From SKZT01 sp964478625 (GTDB lineage Bacteria; Desulfobacterota; Desulfobacteria; Desulfobacterales; SKZT01), in NCBI GenBank assembly GCA_964478625.1, contig CAYZJH010000008.1, positions 31,146-95,145 on the forward strand: DNA of 64,000 nucleotides. The letters run 5' to 3'. Made by a program: the position numbers and the translations under genes. Positions 36,411 to 45,490 of this stretch are shown here, one piece after another. Under the pieces are notes generated by a model. It was given only the letters and a program-made list of their open reading frames with translations. It had not been told where the DNA came from and did no database searches. Within the stretch, counting starts at the first letter, position 1. Each line of letters starts with the position of its first letter.

Positions 36411-37094
36411 ATGGCAAAAAAGGTTTCTCGTAAGCAACTGCTAAAAGAACCGGATGAATTTATCACTTTTACCGGCAAACTTATCCGACTGGGCCGTACT
36501 TACCAAAAACAAATGGTCTTGGTCCTGGGGATTACCGTTGCCGTATTATTGATTTTTTCTCTTTTAAAGTTTTTTTCTGACCGGGCGGAAAATAAAGCTT
36601 TTACCCTTTTAAATTTGGCAACTGACAAATACAATTCAATAGTGGCCAGCCAGGATCCTGTTGCTGCCTTAAAAGAAGTCGAGAAAGATTTTGACCATAT
36701 CCTTGAAAAGTATCACAGGTATCAGGGTGGCAGAATTGCCAGGGTAAAATATGCCCATTTTTGTTACCATGCAGGTGAATATGACAAGGCTGCTGGGTTG
36801 TATGCACAAGCATTAAATGATGTTGGTAAAAACCCCTTTATTCGAAACATCATATTAAATGGACTCGGATATTCTTATAAGGCCCTGAAAGATTACGAAA
36901 CTTCCGCCAAATATTTTGAAATGATCATTTCATCAGATAATCCGATGCTAAAGGATGAGGCTCTTTTTAACCTTTCGAAATTATATAGGATTCTAGGGAA
37001 AGAGAATAAACGATCCGAAATGCTGGAAAAAATCGTATCAGATTATCCGGAATCCATCTATTTTGAACTGGCTAAAGACCAGATCTCAGGATAA
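36411..37094 (+). CDS. Membrane-anchored TPR protein
   Basis: 227 residues with a strong GGAGG site. A basic cytoplasmic segment is followed by one transmembrane helix (about 36-56) and then tetratricopeptide repeats to the C-terminus (e.g. AHFCYHAGEYDKAAGLYAQAL, ILNGLGYSYKALKDYETSAKYF). The layout resembles YfgM, which links the Sec translocon with periplasmic chaperones, but general scaffold function is all that can be said. Confidence 0.8.
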   Translation: MAKKVSRKQLLKEPDEFITFTGKLIRLGRTYQKQMVLVLGITVAVLLIFSLLKFFSDRAENKAFTLLNLATDKYNSIVASQDPVAALKEVEKDFDHILEKYHRYQGGRIARVKYAHFCYHAGEYDKAAGLYAQALNDVGKNPFIRNIILNGLGYSYKALKDYETSAKYFEMIISSDNPMLKDEALFNLSKLYRILGKENKRSEMLEKIVSDYPESIYFELAKDQISG

Positions 37095-37165
37095 CTTTTT
37101 TCCAAACCCCTTCCTATTTTTTATAAGCTGAGAAAATTTTCACCTTTTAAAAAACTCTCAAAAAA

Positions 37166-37197
37166 AATGGCTGATTGCGGTTTAACAATCAGCCATT
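37166..37197 (-). terminator. Rho-independent terminator for the sigma-54 two-component operon
   Basis: AATGGCTGATTG (37166-37177) pairs with CAATCAGCCATT (37186-37197). Read on the minus strand, the stem is followed by a run of T (the A-run at 37160-37167). It lies 270 bases beyond the response-regulator stop and 72 bases after the convergent TPR gene. Confidence 0.75.
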
Positions 37198-37239
37198 AAG
37201 GAGAAAAAAAAGATGAAGTTGGTTTAGGTTTAAATATAC

Positions 37240-37275
37240 ACCCTGCAACAACCTTGCCAATTGTGTTGTGAAGGT
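37240..37275. repeat. Degenerate hairpin related to 27804-27854
   Basis: Starts ACCCTGCAACA and ends TTGTGTTGTGAAGGT, like the exact inverted repeat in the surE/rubrerythrin spacer, with a shorter loop containing CTTGCC. Both lie between convergent genes. The rest of 37198-37467 is AT-rich and holds the repeated 14-mer AATTTTTTGAACCC (37393-37406 and 37470-37483) but no gene. Confidence 0.45.
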
Positions 37276-37467
37276 CACAAAATCATCAAAAAGTAGCTTT
37301 TTAGAGTCATCTCAATATGTTATGCAATAATTTCCCCAGAATTTTTTACCCTGTTGGGTTTTTTAAGGTTCAAAAAAACATGTTGGGTGTTCAATTTTTT
37401 GAACCCTTTTATGGGAATGATTTGTATCATTCTGAAATTGTTGTCAATCCTTATATTTATCATTGGT

Positions 37468-38850
37468 TTAATTTTTTGAACCCACGTCGAGTTTAAATTT
37501 TTTAATTTTCTGATTTAATCCGCTTTTTCCGATGCCCAGAATTTCTGCTGCATGGGATTGAACGTTGTTGGCCATTTTCAAGGCTCTTTCAATCATTTTT
37601 TTTTCAACCAAAGCCAGAGTTTCGTTTAATTGGGCGTTGGATGGAATGTCTTCAAATTGAAGTCTGTTGTAAGCATTGTCAGTAAAGTCTTTGGGAAGGT
37701 CCGAAACCTGTATGGTGTCGGACGGGCAAAGAATCATGGCCCGTTCAATTACGTTTTCAAATTCCCGGACATTTCCAGGCCAGCTATATTCATAAAAAAG
37801 CCGTTTTACCTCTTGATCGATGCCTTTAACCGGGATTTTTGAAATACGTTCATTGGCGTATTTTTCAATAAAGTGTTGGGTGAGCAGGTGGATATCCTCT
37901 TGTCGTTTCCTTAGGGGTGGCAAATGGATGCGGATAACATTAAGGCGATAGAAAAGATCTTCTCTGAATCTTCCGGCTTCTTTCTCTTTTTTCAAATCCT
38001 TGTTTGTGGCGGCAATTAAGCGGATATTGACGGAAACTTCTTTTTCACCCCCGACTCGTTCAAATTTTTTCTCCTGAATAACCCGAAGCAGTTTTACCTG
38101 AAGGGATGGGGAGAGTTCACCAATTTCGTCCAGAAACAAGGTTCCGCCGTCAGCCAATTCAAAACGTCCTTTTTTCATTGAGACAGCACCGGTGAATGCG
38201 CCTTTTTCATGGCCGAACAATTCACTTTCCAGAAGAGTTTCCGAAAGGGCGGAACAGTTGACTGCAACAAAATCTTTATCTTTTCGAGGACTGTTGAAAT
38301 GAATGGATTTTGCAACCAACTCCTTTCCTGTTCCGCTTTCTCCCTCGATTAAAACGTTGGCTGTTGCAGGTGCCACTTTTTTAATAGTTTCGAACACATT
38401 CAGCATGGGTTTACTTTTGCCGATAATATTGTCAAAACGATATTGTGAGGTCACCGCATCGCGAAGGCGTCGATTTTCCTTGATGACGCGATACATGGCA
38501 ATGGCTTTTTTGACATACAGAACAAGGCTTTCATTGTCAAAAGGCTTTAGGATATAGTTGTATGCCCCTTTCTGCATGGCTTCCACAGCTTTTTCCACAG
38601 TTCCGTAAGCAGTCATCATGATCACCGGTAACTCAGGGTCAATCCTTTTTATTTTTTCCAGAAGCTCAATTCCATCCATGGAAGGCATTTTCATATCTGT
38701 CAATACAAGATCAACATCGGAATTGTTTAATTTCTCAAGAGCTTCCCTGCCGCTATTGGCCGTCAGCGTTTCGTACCCTTCTTCTTCCAGTATGGCACTT
38801 AGAATCAGAGGGTAGTTTTTTTCGTCATCTACAATCAGAATGGTTTCCAT
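37468..38850 (-). CDS. Sigma-54-dependent response regulator (NtrC/ZraR type)
   Basis: 460 residues from the ATG at 38850, which has GGAGG seven bases upstream. It starts 2 bp after the kinase stop. An N-terminal receiver (phospho-Asp in VLTDMKMPSMDG) is followed by an AAA+ domain with Walker A GESGTGKE, the sigma-54 contact loop GAFTGA and Walker B-like GGTLFLDEIGEL. A Fis-type helix-turn-helix sits at the C-terminus (AAEILGIGKSGLNQKI). It activates sigma-54 promoters; targets are unknown. The paired kinase is immediately upstream. Confidence 0.95.
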   Translation of the reverse strand: METILIVDDEKNYPLILSAILEEEGYETLTANSGREALEKLNNSDVDLVLTDMKMPSMDGIELLEKIKRIDPELPVIMMTAYGTVEKAVEAMQKGAYNYILKPFDNESLVLYVKKAIAMYRVIKENRRLRDAVTSQYRFDNIIGKSKPMLNVFETIKKVAPATANVLIEGESGTGKELVAKSIHFNSPRKDKDFVAVNCSALSETLLESELFGHEKGAFTGAVSMKKGRFELADGGTLFLDEIGELSPSLQVKLLRVIQEKKFERVGGEKEVSVNIRLIAATNKDLKKEKEAGRFREDLFYRLNVIRIHLPPLRKRQEDIHLLTQHFIEKYANERISKIPVKGIDQEVKRLFYEYSWPGNVREFENVIERAMILCPSDTIQVSDLPKDFTDNAYNRLQFEDIPSNAQLNETLALVEKKMIERALKMANNVQSHAAEILGIGKSGLNQKIKKFKLDVGSKN

Positions 38851-38852
38851 GG

Positions 38853-40274
38853 TTAAGCCTCCACTTTTGCAGGCAATTGAATCGTCACACACGCGCCTCG
38901 TTCAAGGCGATTTTCAATAGTCAAACTTCCGCCATGCGCTTCAATCAGATTTTTTACAATTCCAAGCCCCAAGCCGGTTCCTTTTTCTTTGGTTGTAAAA
39001 AACGGATCCCAGATTTTTTCCATAATTTCTTTGTCGATTCCATTGCCTTCATCTTCAATCCGAATGGCGATACTGCCGTTGACTGAAAAAACATTGACCG
39101 AAATTTTACCGCCATCCGGCATGGCCTGCATGGCATTGATGAAAATATTTAAAAACGCCTGATAGAGCATTTCAGAATCTGCAAAAATTTCAGGAAGGTT
39201 ATCTTCCACCTGACTATCCACTCTGCATCCGTTTTCAGCCAGTTGGGAGGCAAGGTAGGTAATATTTTTATTGATCACTTCCTCGACCCTGCAGTTGGAC
39301 AGATTGGGCTCTCTTGGTCTGGCATAATTTAAAAAATCCGTAATAATATTGTTCAGACGTTCGGATTCCTCAACGATAATATTGGGAATTGTGTTTTTCG
39401 GGTCGAGTTTTTCCATCTTTTTTTTCAGCAACCCCGCAGAACTTCTGATTATACCCAATGGATTTCTGATTTCGTGGGAAACTCCGGCCACCATCTCACC
39501 CAGTGAGGAAAGTCTTTGTGCACGATTTAATTCCTCTTTTAATCGAATTTGCTCCAACGCCCGTTTTTGAATAATGGCCCCCCCTTTTTGGACGACAAAA
39601 ATAAGCACTACAAACAGAATTCCCATTACTACCATGCAAGATATCACAATCTGCATCTGAAATTTAAATATCTTTGCCGTATCTTCGGACATGTCCTGTA
39701 CAATTTCGATAACTCCCAAAATTGGTCCTGATAATCTGGCCATGGGTTTTTCCGCTCTTAATGGAGCAAAAGTGACCAGCTTACTTTCTGATGGGAATCC
39801 AATCAGTATTTTCCAAAAATTACCGTTTTGAACCAGTTCTGTAGTGAATTTTCCCTGGATTGCCTTCTCGTATGCAGTACCTCCTAAATTGGTTTTTCCG
39901 ATTAAGTCCTTATTGAAACTATAGGACACGGTGTTTTCCATATCAAAGATATTCACTGTATCGACATGGAAACTATGAAGCGTGCTGCGGACAACCTGGT
40001 CTAAATGTTCGAACTGATCCGGATTTCTGAGTTGAATTTTCCCATATTTTAAGGCTACCGGAAGAGCAAATTGAAGAAATATTTGGTGGTTTAAATTTTC
40101 AATCAAAAGACGGGCATAATCTTCGCTATCCTCTTTTTGTTTGGTTCTGGCCCAGTGGGAATTTAACATGGAGAGCGCGATACTGCCGATAAAAATTATG
40201 ATTAAACTGGAAAATGTGAAATATTTAACCAGTCGAAAAGGTTTTTCCTTTTCAGACAAAATTGCATTTTTCAT
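38853..40274 (-). CDS. Membrane sensor histidine kinase (partner of the sigma-54 regulator)
   Basis: 473 residues. A transmembrane helix near 16-38, an extracytoplasmic sensor of about 170 residues and a second helix near 210-233 precede HisKA (GVSHEIRNPLG, phospho-His) and HATPase boxes (NIFINAMQAMP, DEGNGIDKE, GTGLGLGIV). The architecture is ZraS/AtoS-like. It overlaps functionally with the regulator gene 2 bp downstream. It diverges from sat across a 330-bp spacer, and a role in controlling sat is possible but unproven. Confidence 0.93.
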   Translation of the reverse strand: MKNAILSEKEKPFRLVKYFTFSSLIIIFIGSIALSMLNSHWARTKQKEDSEDYARLLIENLNHQIFLQFALPVALKYGKIQLRNPDQFEHLDQVVRSTLHSFHVDTVNIFDMENTVSYSFNKDLIGKTNLGGTAYEKAIQGKFTTELVQNGNFWKILIGFPSESKLVTFAPLRAEKPMARLSGPILGVIEIVQDMSEDTAKIFKFQMQIVISCMVVMGILFVVLIFVVQKGGAIIQKRALEQIRLKEELNRAQRLSSLGEMVAGVSHEIRNPLGIIRSSAGLLKKKMEKLDPKNTIPNIIVEESERLNNIITDFLNYARPREPNLSNCRVEEVINKNITYLASQLAENGCRVDSQVEDNLPEIFADSEMLYQAFLNIFINAMQAMPDGGKISVNVFSVNGSIAIRIEDEGNGIDKEIMEKIWDPFFTTKEKGTGLGLGIVKNLIEAHGGSLTIENRLERGACVTIQLPAKVEA

Positions 40275-40431
40275 GATAATTTGTCTTTAATTTACAATTA
40301 TACCGAAAGGTCATAAAAGGCTGCCAATTTCAAAAAACAAAGTAAATTGGGTTTGCCTCAAACCCGATTCAATCCATTTTGCATAATAATTCAAAATGTT
40401 AAAGAAAACTATCTATTTATACGTTATCCAC

Positions 40432-40458
40432 AGGATTCTGGCAAGGATTCTGGGAAAA
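40432..40458 (+). promoter_or_regulatory. Tandem GGATTCTGG repeats upstream of sat
   Basis: Two head-to-tail 12-base units, AGGATTCTGGCA then AGGATTCTGGGA. The second, extended to AGGATTCTGGGAAAA (40444-40458), recurs exactly at 56573-56587 before cysE. It lies 42 bases upstream of the -35 box, a suitable place for an activator. Confidence 0.45.
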
Positions 40459-40499
40459 GAAATTTTGACTTTCCGTTCAATATTTAGGCGTAAATTGTC

Positions 40500-40526
40500 T
40501 TGACAAATCATATTTTCCCTTATAAT
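40500..40526 (+). promoter_or_regulatory. Sigma-70-like promoter of sat
   Basis: TTGACA (40500-40505) and TATAAT (40521-40526), both perfect consensus, with a 15-base spacer. It is about 80 bases before the sat start, consistent with strong constitutive expression of a key sulfate-reduction enzyme. Confidence 0.7.
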
Positions 40527-40606
40527 CATTACTTTTTTAAAACCGATAGGAGCATTGCCACCAATAAAATGGGTAATACAAAAATTAATTGAAAGGAGAT
40601 TTAAGA

Positions 40607-41902
40607 ATGTCACAATTAGTACCTCCTCATGGCGGAAAAGGCTTGACCTGCTGCTTACTGGAAGGCGCTGAGCTTGAAGCTGAAAAGAAAAAAGCCGAAA
40701 CCCTTAAAAAAGTCAATATGTCACCCCGTGAAGTAGGTGACCTGATTATGTTGGGTATCGGAGGTTTCAGCCCGCTGACCGGTTTTATGACAAAGGCCGA
40801 CTGGAAAGGCTCATGCGAAAACTATATGCTCGCAGACGGGACTTTCTGGCCTATTCCTGTAACGCTTTCTACCAGCAAGGACATTGCCGATAATATTAAA
40901 GAGGGAGAGGAAATCGCCCTTTTTGACCCGCAGCACAATGAAATCATGGGCACCATGAAGGTCACCGAAAAATATGAGATGACCGATGCCGACAAAAAAT
41001 TTGAATGTGAAAAAGTATACATGGGTGAAGGAACCCCGACTGCGGAAGAATTTTGGAAAATCGCAAAAGATGATCATCCTGGTGTCCAAATGGTTATGAA
41101 CCAGGGTGATGTCAATCTGGCAGGTCCTGTCAAAGTTCTCAGCGAAGGCGAATTTCCGACCAAGTATGCAGGTATCTATATGCGCCCTGAAGAGTCCCGT
41201 AAAATTTTTGATGAACGCGGATGGAAAGAAGTTGCAGCTCTTCAGTTGAGAAATCCCATGCATCGCTCTCATGAATACCTTTGCAAGATTGCAGTAGAGG
41301 TATGTGATGGTGTTTACATTCACTCACTGGTCGGGAATCTGAAACCTGGTGATATCCCCGCTGATGTTCGAGTTAAATGTATTGATGTTCTGGTGAAAAA
41401 CTATTTTGTTGAAGACAACGTGGTGCAGGGTGGATATCCGCTGGATATGAGATATGCCGGTCCTCGTGAAGCCTTGTTGCATGCCACATTCCGCCAGAAT
41501 TACGGATGCTCCCGCATGATCATCGGTCGTGACCATGCCGGTGTGGGTGATTTTTACGGTATGTTTGAAGCACAAACCATTTTTGATAAAATTCCCTATG
41601 CAGATGATCCCACCGCTGATCCCGGTAAAAAACTTCTCTGCACCCCGCTTAAGATCGACTGGACATTCTATTGCTACAAATGTGATGGTATGGCCTCTTT
41701 GAGAACCTGTCCCCATGGGAAGGAAGACCGGGTACTTCTTTCTGGAACCATGCTTCGCAAGCTTCTGTCCGAAGGCGGTCAACTCCCGGATCATTTTGGC
41801 CGAGATGAAGTTGTCGCAATCCTGCGTGAATACTACGAAGGTTTAACCGAAAAAGTGGAGATCAAACTCCATGGCGCAGCCACAGGCGGCGACAAAAAAT
41901 AG
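40607..41902 (+). CDS. sat: Sulfate adenylyltransferase (ATP sulfurylase)
   Basis: 431 residues from the ATG at 40607, with AAAGGAG eight bases upstream; a longer TTG reading includes the ribosome-binding site itself. It activates sulfate with ATP to APS plus pyrophosphate, the first step of dissimilatory sulfate reduction. Motifs are QLRNPMHRSHEYL (the HxxH nucleotidyl-transfer motif), GRDHAGVGDFYG, and a zinc-type CYKCDGMASLRTCPH. It is monocistronic between its own promoter and terminator. The APS reductase and Dsr genes are not in the window. Confidence 0.97.
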   Translation: MSQLVPPHGGKGLTCCLLEGAELEAEKKKAETLKKVNMSPREVGDLIMLGIGGFSPLTGFMTKADWKGSCENYMLADGTFWPIPVTLSTSKDIADNIKEGEEIALFDPQHNEIMGTMKVTEKYEMTDADKKFECEKVYMGEGTPTAEEFWKIAKDDHPGVQMVMNQGDVNLAGPVKVLSEGEFPTKYAGIYMRPEESRKIFDERGWKEVAALQLRNPMHRSHEYLCKIAVEVCDGVYIHSLVGNLKPGDIPADVRVKCIDVLVKNYFVEDNVVQGGYPLDMRYAGPREALLHATFRQNYGCSRMIIGRDHAGVGDFYGMFEAQTIFDKIPYADDPTADPGKKLLCTPLKIDWTFYCYKCDGMASLRTCPHGKEDRVLLSGTMLRKLLSEGGQLPDHFGRDEVVAILREYYEGLTEKVEIKLHGAATGGDKK

Positions 41903-41925
41903 TCCGATCCGGTTGTCATGAAAAT

Positions 41926-41964
41926 AAAAGGGAGATAACCAGCTATGGTTGCTCCCTTTTTTTT
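41926..41964. terminator. Bidirectional terminator between sat and the kinase genes
   Basis: AAAAGGGAG (41926-41934) pairs with CTCCCTTTT (41952-41960), plus an inner ACC/GGT pair. An eight-T run ends the plus-strand side, and the A-rich left arm provides a T-run on the minus strand. It serves sat and the convergent minus-strand array that ends at 41986. Confidence 0.8.
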
Positions 41965-41985
41965 ATAAAAAGAATTCATTTCATT

Positions 41986-43164
41986 TTATGATGAGATGGC
42001 ATAGGGGTCTTGGGGAAGACGGATAAAAAAGGTAGTGCCTTTTCCCAGCTCAGTGGTTACATCAATGGATCCATGGTGTTGTTTGATGATTTTCTGAACC
42101 ATCATGAGACCGATTCCGGTGCCCTCTGTACCCTTAGTGGTAAAAAAACTTTGAAAAATTTTATCCTGAACCTTGCGGGTCATGCCGGCGCCATTGTCAG
42201 ATATTCGGTATTGGACTGCCCATCCCTCAATTCTGCGGGATTCAATCACCACCCTTTTTTCTTCTTCTAACCGCTCAATGGGATCGCCTTTTTCGGTCAT
42301 CATGCTTGAAGCTTTAAACGAATCGAGTGCATTGGAAACAAGCGTCAGCAGGCATCTGTAGATTCCCTCGGGATCAAAGAGAAAGGGCTCAAGGTCCGGG
42401 TCTATCTTTTTCTCCATTATAATTCCATTTTCCTTTGCCTGCGGTTCGAGCAACTTATAAACCTCCCGGAGCGGCTGATTCGGATCGCTGATTTGAGGAC
42501 GAATTTCAGCAGATTTACCGTAGTTTAAAAGATCCATGGAAAGATTCCTGATTTTATCCACATTCCCCTTGACCATCCGCCAACCTTCCCTGAGGTACTC
42601 CTTATTGTCAAGTTCAAGTCCTTTGTCCAAAACAAATACACCGCCTTTGAGGCTTCCGGCAATATTTTTAATGGCATGAGCAAGGCCGGAAACCGTTTCA
42701 CCCATAGCTGCCATCCGCTCTGCATTTAAAAGTTTTCGTGTTTTTTCCTCGACAAGGCGTTCTAAATTTTCGGTGTATTCCCGAAGTTGTCGGCGCATCA
42801 GAATGCGTTCTTTTGCACGTTTCAGGGCAATTTCCAGAACATCGTCATTTATCGGTTTGGTGACAAAATCAGTGGCTTCATGTTTTAAACTTTTTATCGC
42901 CAGATTCATGTCTCCATGGCCGGTGATCATAATCACTTCAGTTTCGGGGTTTTCCCGTTTTATTCTCCTGAGCAGTTCGATACCATCCATGCCGGGCATT
43001 TTGATATCGGTGAGCACAATCGGTGGTTTTTTTTGGGTAAAAATATCCAGTGCTTCTTCCCCGTTGCATGCGGTAAATACCTCATATCCGCTATCCTGAA
43101 GGGAGATGCTCAGGATTTTACAGATCCCTTCCTCATCATCGACAAGTAGAATTTGATTGCACAT
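41986..43164 (-). CDS. Soluble hybrid: receiver domain plus histidine kinase
   Basis: 392 residues from the ATG at 43164, 2 bp after the upstream kinase stop. An N-terminal receiver (DDEEG, phospho-Asp53 in VLTDIKMPGMDG, K in TKPI) is joined by a coiled coil to a kinase core with phospho-His163 (SGLAHAIKNIAGSL). The HATPase ends in FFTTKGTEGTGIGLMMV. There is no transmembrane segment. A kinase with its receiver at the N-terminus suggests control of kinase activity by an upstream phosphate donor. It is the last gene of the hmc-linked array. Confidence 0.9.
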   Translation of the reverse strand: MCNQILLVDDEEGICKILSISLQDSGYEVFTACNGEEALDIFTQKKPPIVLTDIKMPGMDGIELLRRIKRENPETEVIMITGHGDMNLAIKSLKHEATDFVTKPINDDVLEIALKRAKERILMRRQLREYTENLERLVEEKTRKLLNAERMAAMGETVSGLAHAIKNIAGSLKGGVFVLDKGLELDNKEYLREGWRMVKGNVDKIRNLSMDLLNYGKSAEIRPQISDPNQPLREVYKLLEPQAKENGIIMEKKIDPDLEPFLFDPEGIYRCLLTLVSNALDSFKASSMMTEKGDPIERLEEEKRVVIESRRIEGWAVQYRISDNGAGMTRKVQDKIFQSFFTTKGTEGTGIGLMMVQKIIKQHHGSIDVTTELGKGTTFFIRLPQDPYAISS

Positions 43165-43166
43165 GG

Positions 43167-45437
43167 TTAAAAAGTGTCCTGGACCGGAAAAGTGATCACA
43201 AAGCAAGCGCCTTGATTTTCATCCTCAGATATCGCACTTATGGCCCCGCCGCAATCCTTGATAATTCCATAACTGATGGAAAGTCCAAGTCCGGTTCCTT
43301 CTCCAACCTTTTTGGTCGTAAAGAAAGGATCAAAAATTTTATCCTGAATGGCCTTTGGAATACCCGTGCCAGTGTCACATACTTTCACGATGACCTTTTT
43401 GTCGGTGTATTCCGTGGTCAGTGAAATGGTTTTATCTCCCGGTTTATATTCCATATTGCCCCAGCGCTCTTCGATAGCATCGCGCGCGTTTATTAAAAGA
43501 TTGATAAATACCTGCTCCAAACGGTTCGGATCCGCCATGATTTCAGGAAGATTTTCATGGATATTCCATTCCACATCAATACCACGGACTTTTAGCTGTT
43601 GGCTGAAAATTTCAAAGGCACTTTTAAGGACTTTATTGATTTGAATTTTTTCCAATTCCAAATCGGATTTTCGGCCGAACTGACGCATATGGTTGATGAT
43701 TTTTGTAGCACGATCCACATGCCCATCGATTTCCTCTGCCATGGTATAAAGAATTTCATCCTTGATCGGTTCCTTTTTCCGCACCTTTTTCATCAAAAAA
43801 TTACTGGCGGTTTTAATAACCGACAAAGGCTGATTGAGTTCATGAGCAACGCCCGTAGCCATTTCTCCCAACGTAGCCATTTTACTGGTCTGTATAAGTT
43901 GCTGTTCTGTTTCAAGTCTTTTGGTAATATCACTGGTGGTTACAAGAAGCACTTTTTTCCCGGGATATTCAGATGGCGACACGCGCATGTTGACAAAAAT
44001 GGTTTTGCCGTTTTTATGCACATGTTTGATTTGGTTAATAATCGGAATGGATTTTATTTGATTTCCAAACAATGTTTTTTCTTTTTCCTGGAAAAGATCT
44101 AAAAATGATCGGTTGATCATTTCAGCCTTTCCATAACCATAAACTGCCTTTACACTCTCATTGCAATCGAGTATTTCGAGTGTGTCAACATCCAGAACAA
44201 ATACCGGATTGGGTATATTATTAAAAATGGCATAGTATTTTTTTTCCGATTTTTCAAGCTTCTCTTCCAGTTGTTTCCGCCTGGTGATATCCAGGCTCAT
44301 TTCCATGGCAGCTATGATATTTCCTTCCGAATCCTTTATCGGAGAAGTTCGAACAATCCAGTGGGTTTCCGTGCCATCCTTGTTGATACCTTTTTCCTCG
44401 CTATAGTGGGAATGGCCATCTTCAAAAGTTCTTTCTACCGGACAAATAACGCATTTTTCTGTACGTCCTTTGTAAGCACAATAGCAAAAATCACCCGGTT
44501 TAGGTGCAAACTTTTCTGCAAATTCCCGATTATATTTTATGAGTCGATAATTTTTATCCTGCACGGTAATAATACATGGTACCAATTCAAACAAATTCTG
44601 ATATTCATCGCGCTGCTTATTAAGCTCAATCTGTTTTTCCCCGATTCGTTTCCCCATCCGATTAATAGCCTCTGCAAGCTCTCCGATCTCATCATTTCGT
44701 TCAATGGTTAATCGCGTGGAATAATCGCCCATGGCCAGACGTCTTGTTCCGTCAATCATTTTGTTGATGGGTTGACGAACGAATTTGAAAATAAACAAAA
44801 AAATGATGCACGAAGTCATCAAAAAAACAAATACCGCTAGTCCTATGATGCCCTTTTCATACCGAATAATCTCAGCATCGGTTCCTTTAAGGGATACGAC
44901 CACATCCAGAGCTCCCAGAACGTTTTTGTCTTCTGGATGTACATGGCAGATATCTGTTGAGCATCCGGATTCATTGTAAATGGGACTGATAATCCCCAAA
45001 AGCATTTCTCCGGTGTCGGATTCGATCATCCGAATTCTTTCAGAAAGATCAAGACTGACGGCCGGCGGTTCAGTCCTATGGCAAATATAACAGGCTTCAT
45101 CCTTGATATTGGTAGTTGTGTCGACCTCTCCAGGGCGGTTGGAAAATTTGATCTGGCCGTCTTTATTATAAATTCGCAGGTTCTCTACCTCTTTTTGTTT
45201 TCCGATATTTTGGATAATCTGGGTAATATCATCACGGCTGTTCAACATCATGGCATAGTGGGTTCCCAGTTTTATGGTGTTGCTGAAACGATCTGCCCCG
45301 GCCACGGTATGCTCCATGAATTTTTGTTTCTGATATTTGATATTAAAATAGGCCCATGTAGATATGCTGAGTAAAAGAAGAATATCCACGGTTAGGATTA
45401 ACCGATAGACCATGCTTTGCCTGATCATTTTTATCAT
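43167..45437 (-). CDS. Membrane sensor kinase with c-type haem motif and cysteine-rich PAS
   Basis: 756 residues: TM1 (about 12-30), extracytoplasmic sensor (31-195), TM2 (197-219), HAMP (220-272), PAS 1 (about 280-385), PAS 2 (about 400-505), HisKA with His532 (GVAHELNQPLSV) and HATPase. The sensor holds a CxxCH c-haem motif, CYICH (116-120), and a second CSTDICH (159-165, CX4CH) that may bind or ligate a haem. PAS 1 has four cysteines, CYC and CVICP (318, 320, 329, 332), of Fe-S-ligand spacing. I infer a redox or small-ligand sensor. It is a member of the array downstream of the Hmc cytochrome genes. Confidence 0.9.
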   Translation of the reverse strand: MIKMIRQSMVYRLILTVDILLLLSISTWAYFNIKYQKQKFMEHTVAGADRFSNTIKLGTHYAMMLNSRDDITQIIQNIGKQKEVENLRIYNKDGQIKFSNRPGEVDTTTNIKDEACYICHRTEPPAVSLDLSERIRMIESDTGEMLLGIISPIYNESGCSTDICHVHPEDKNVLGALDVVVSLKGTDAEIIRYEKGIIGLAVFVFLMTSCIIFLFIFKFVRQPINKMIDGTRRLAMGDYSTRLTIERNDEIGELAEAINRMGKRIGEKQIELNKQRDEYQNLFELVPCIITVQDKNYRLIKYNREFAEKFAPKPGDFCYCAYKGRTEKCVICPVERTFEDGHSHYSEEKGINKDGTETHWIVRTSPIKDSEGNIIAAMEMSLDITRRKQLEEKLEKSEKKYYAIFNNIPNPVFVLDVDTLEILDCNESVKAVYGYGKAEMINRSFLDLFQEKEKTLFGNQIKSIPIINQIKHVHKNGKTIFVNMRVSPSEYPGKKVLLVTTSDITKRLETEQQLIQTSKMATLGEMATGVAHELNQPLSVIKTASNFLMKKVRKKEPIKDEILYTMAEEIDGHVDRATKIINHMRQFGRKSDLELEKIQINKVLKSAFEIFSQQLKVRGIDVEWNIHENLPEIMADPNRLEQVFINLLINARDAIEERWGNMEYKPGDKTISLTTEYTDKKVIVKVCDTGTGIPKAIQDKIFDPFFTTKKVGEGTGLGLSISYGIIKDCGGAISAISEDENQGACFVITFPVQDTF

Positions 45438-45490
45438 GCAACACCTCGTGTGCGGTAAATTAGTCCCGGCTTCCGATCAACTGGCTTAAT

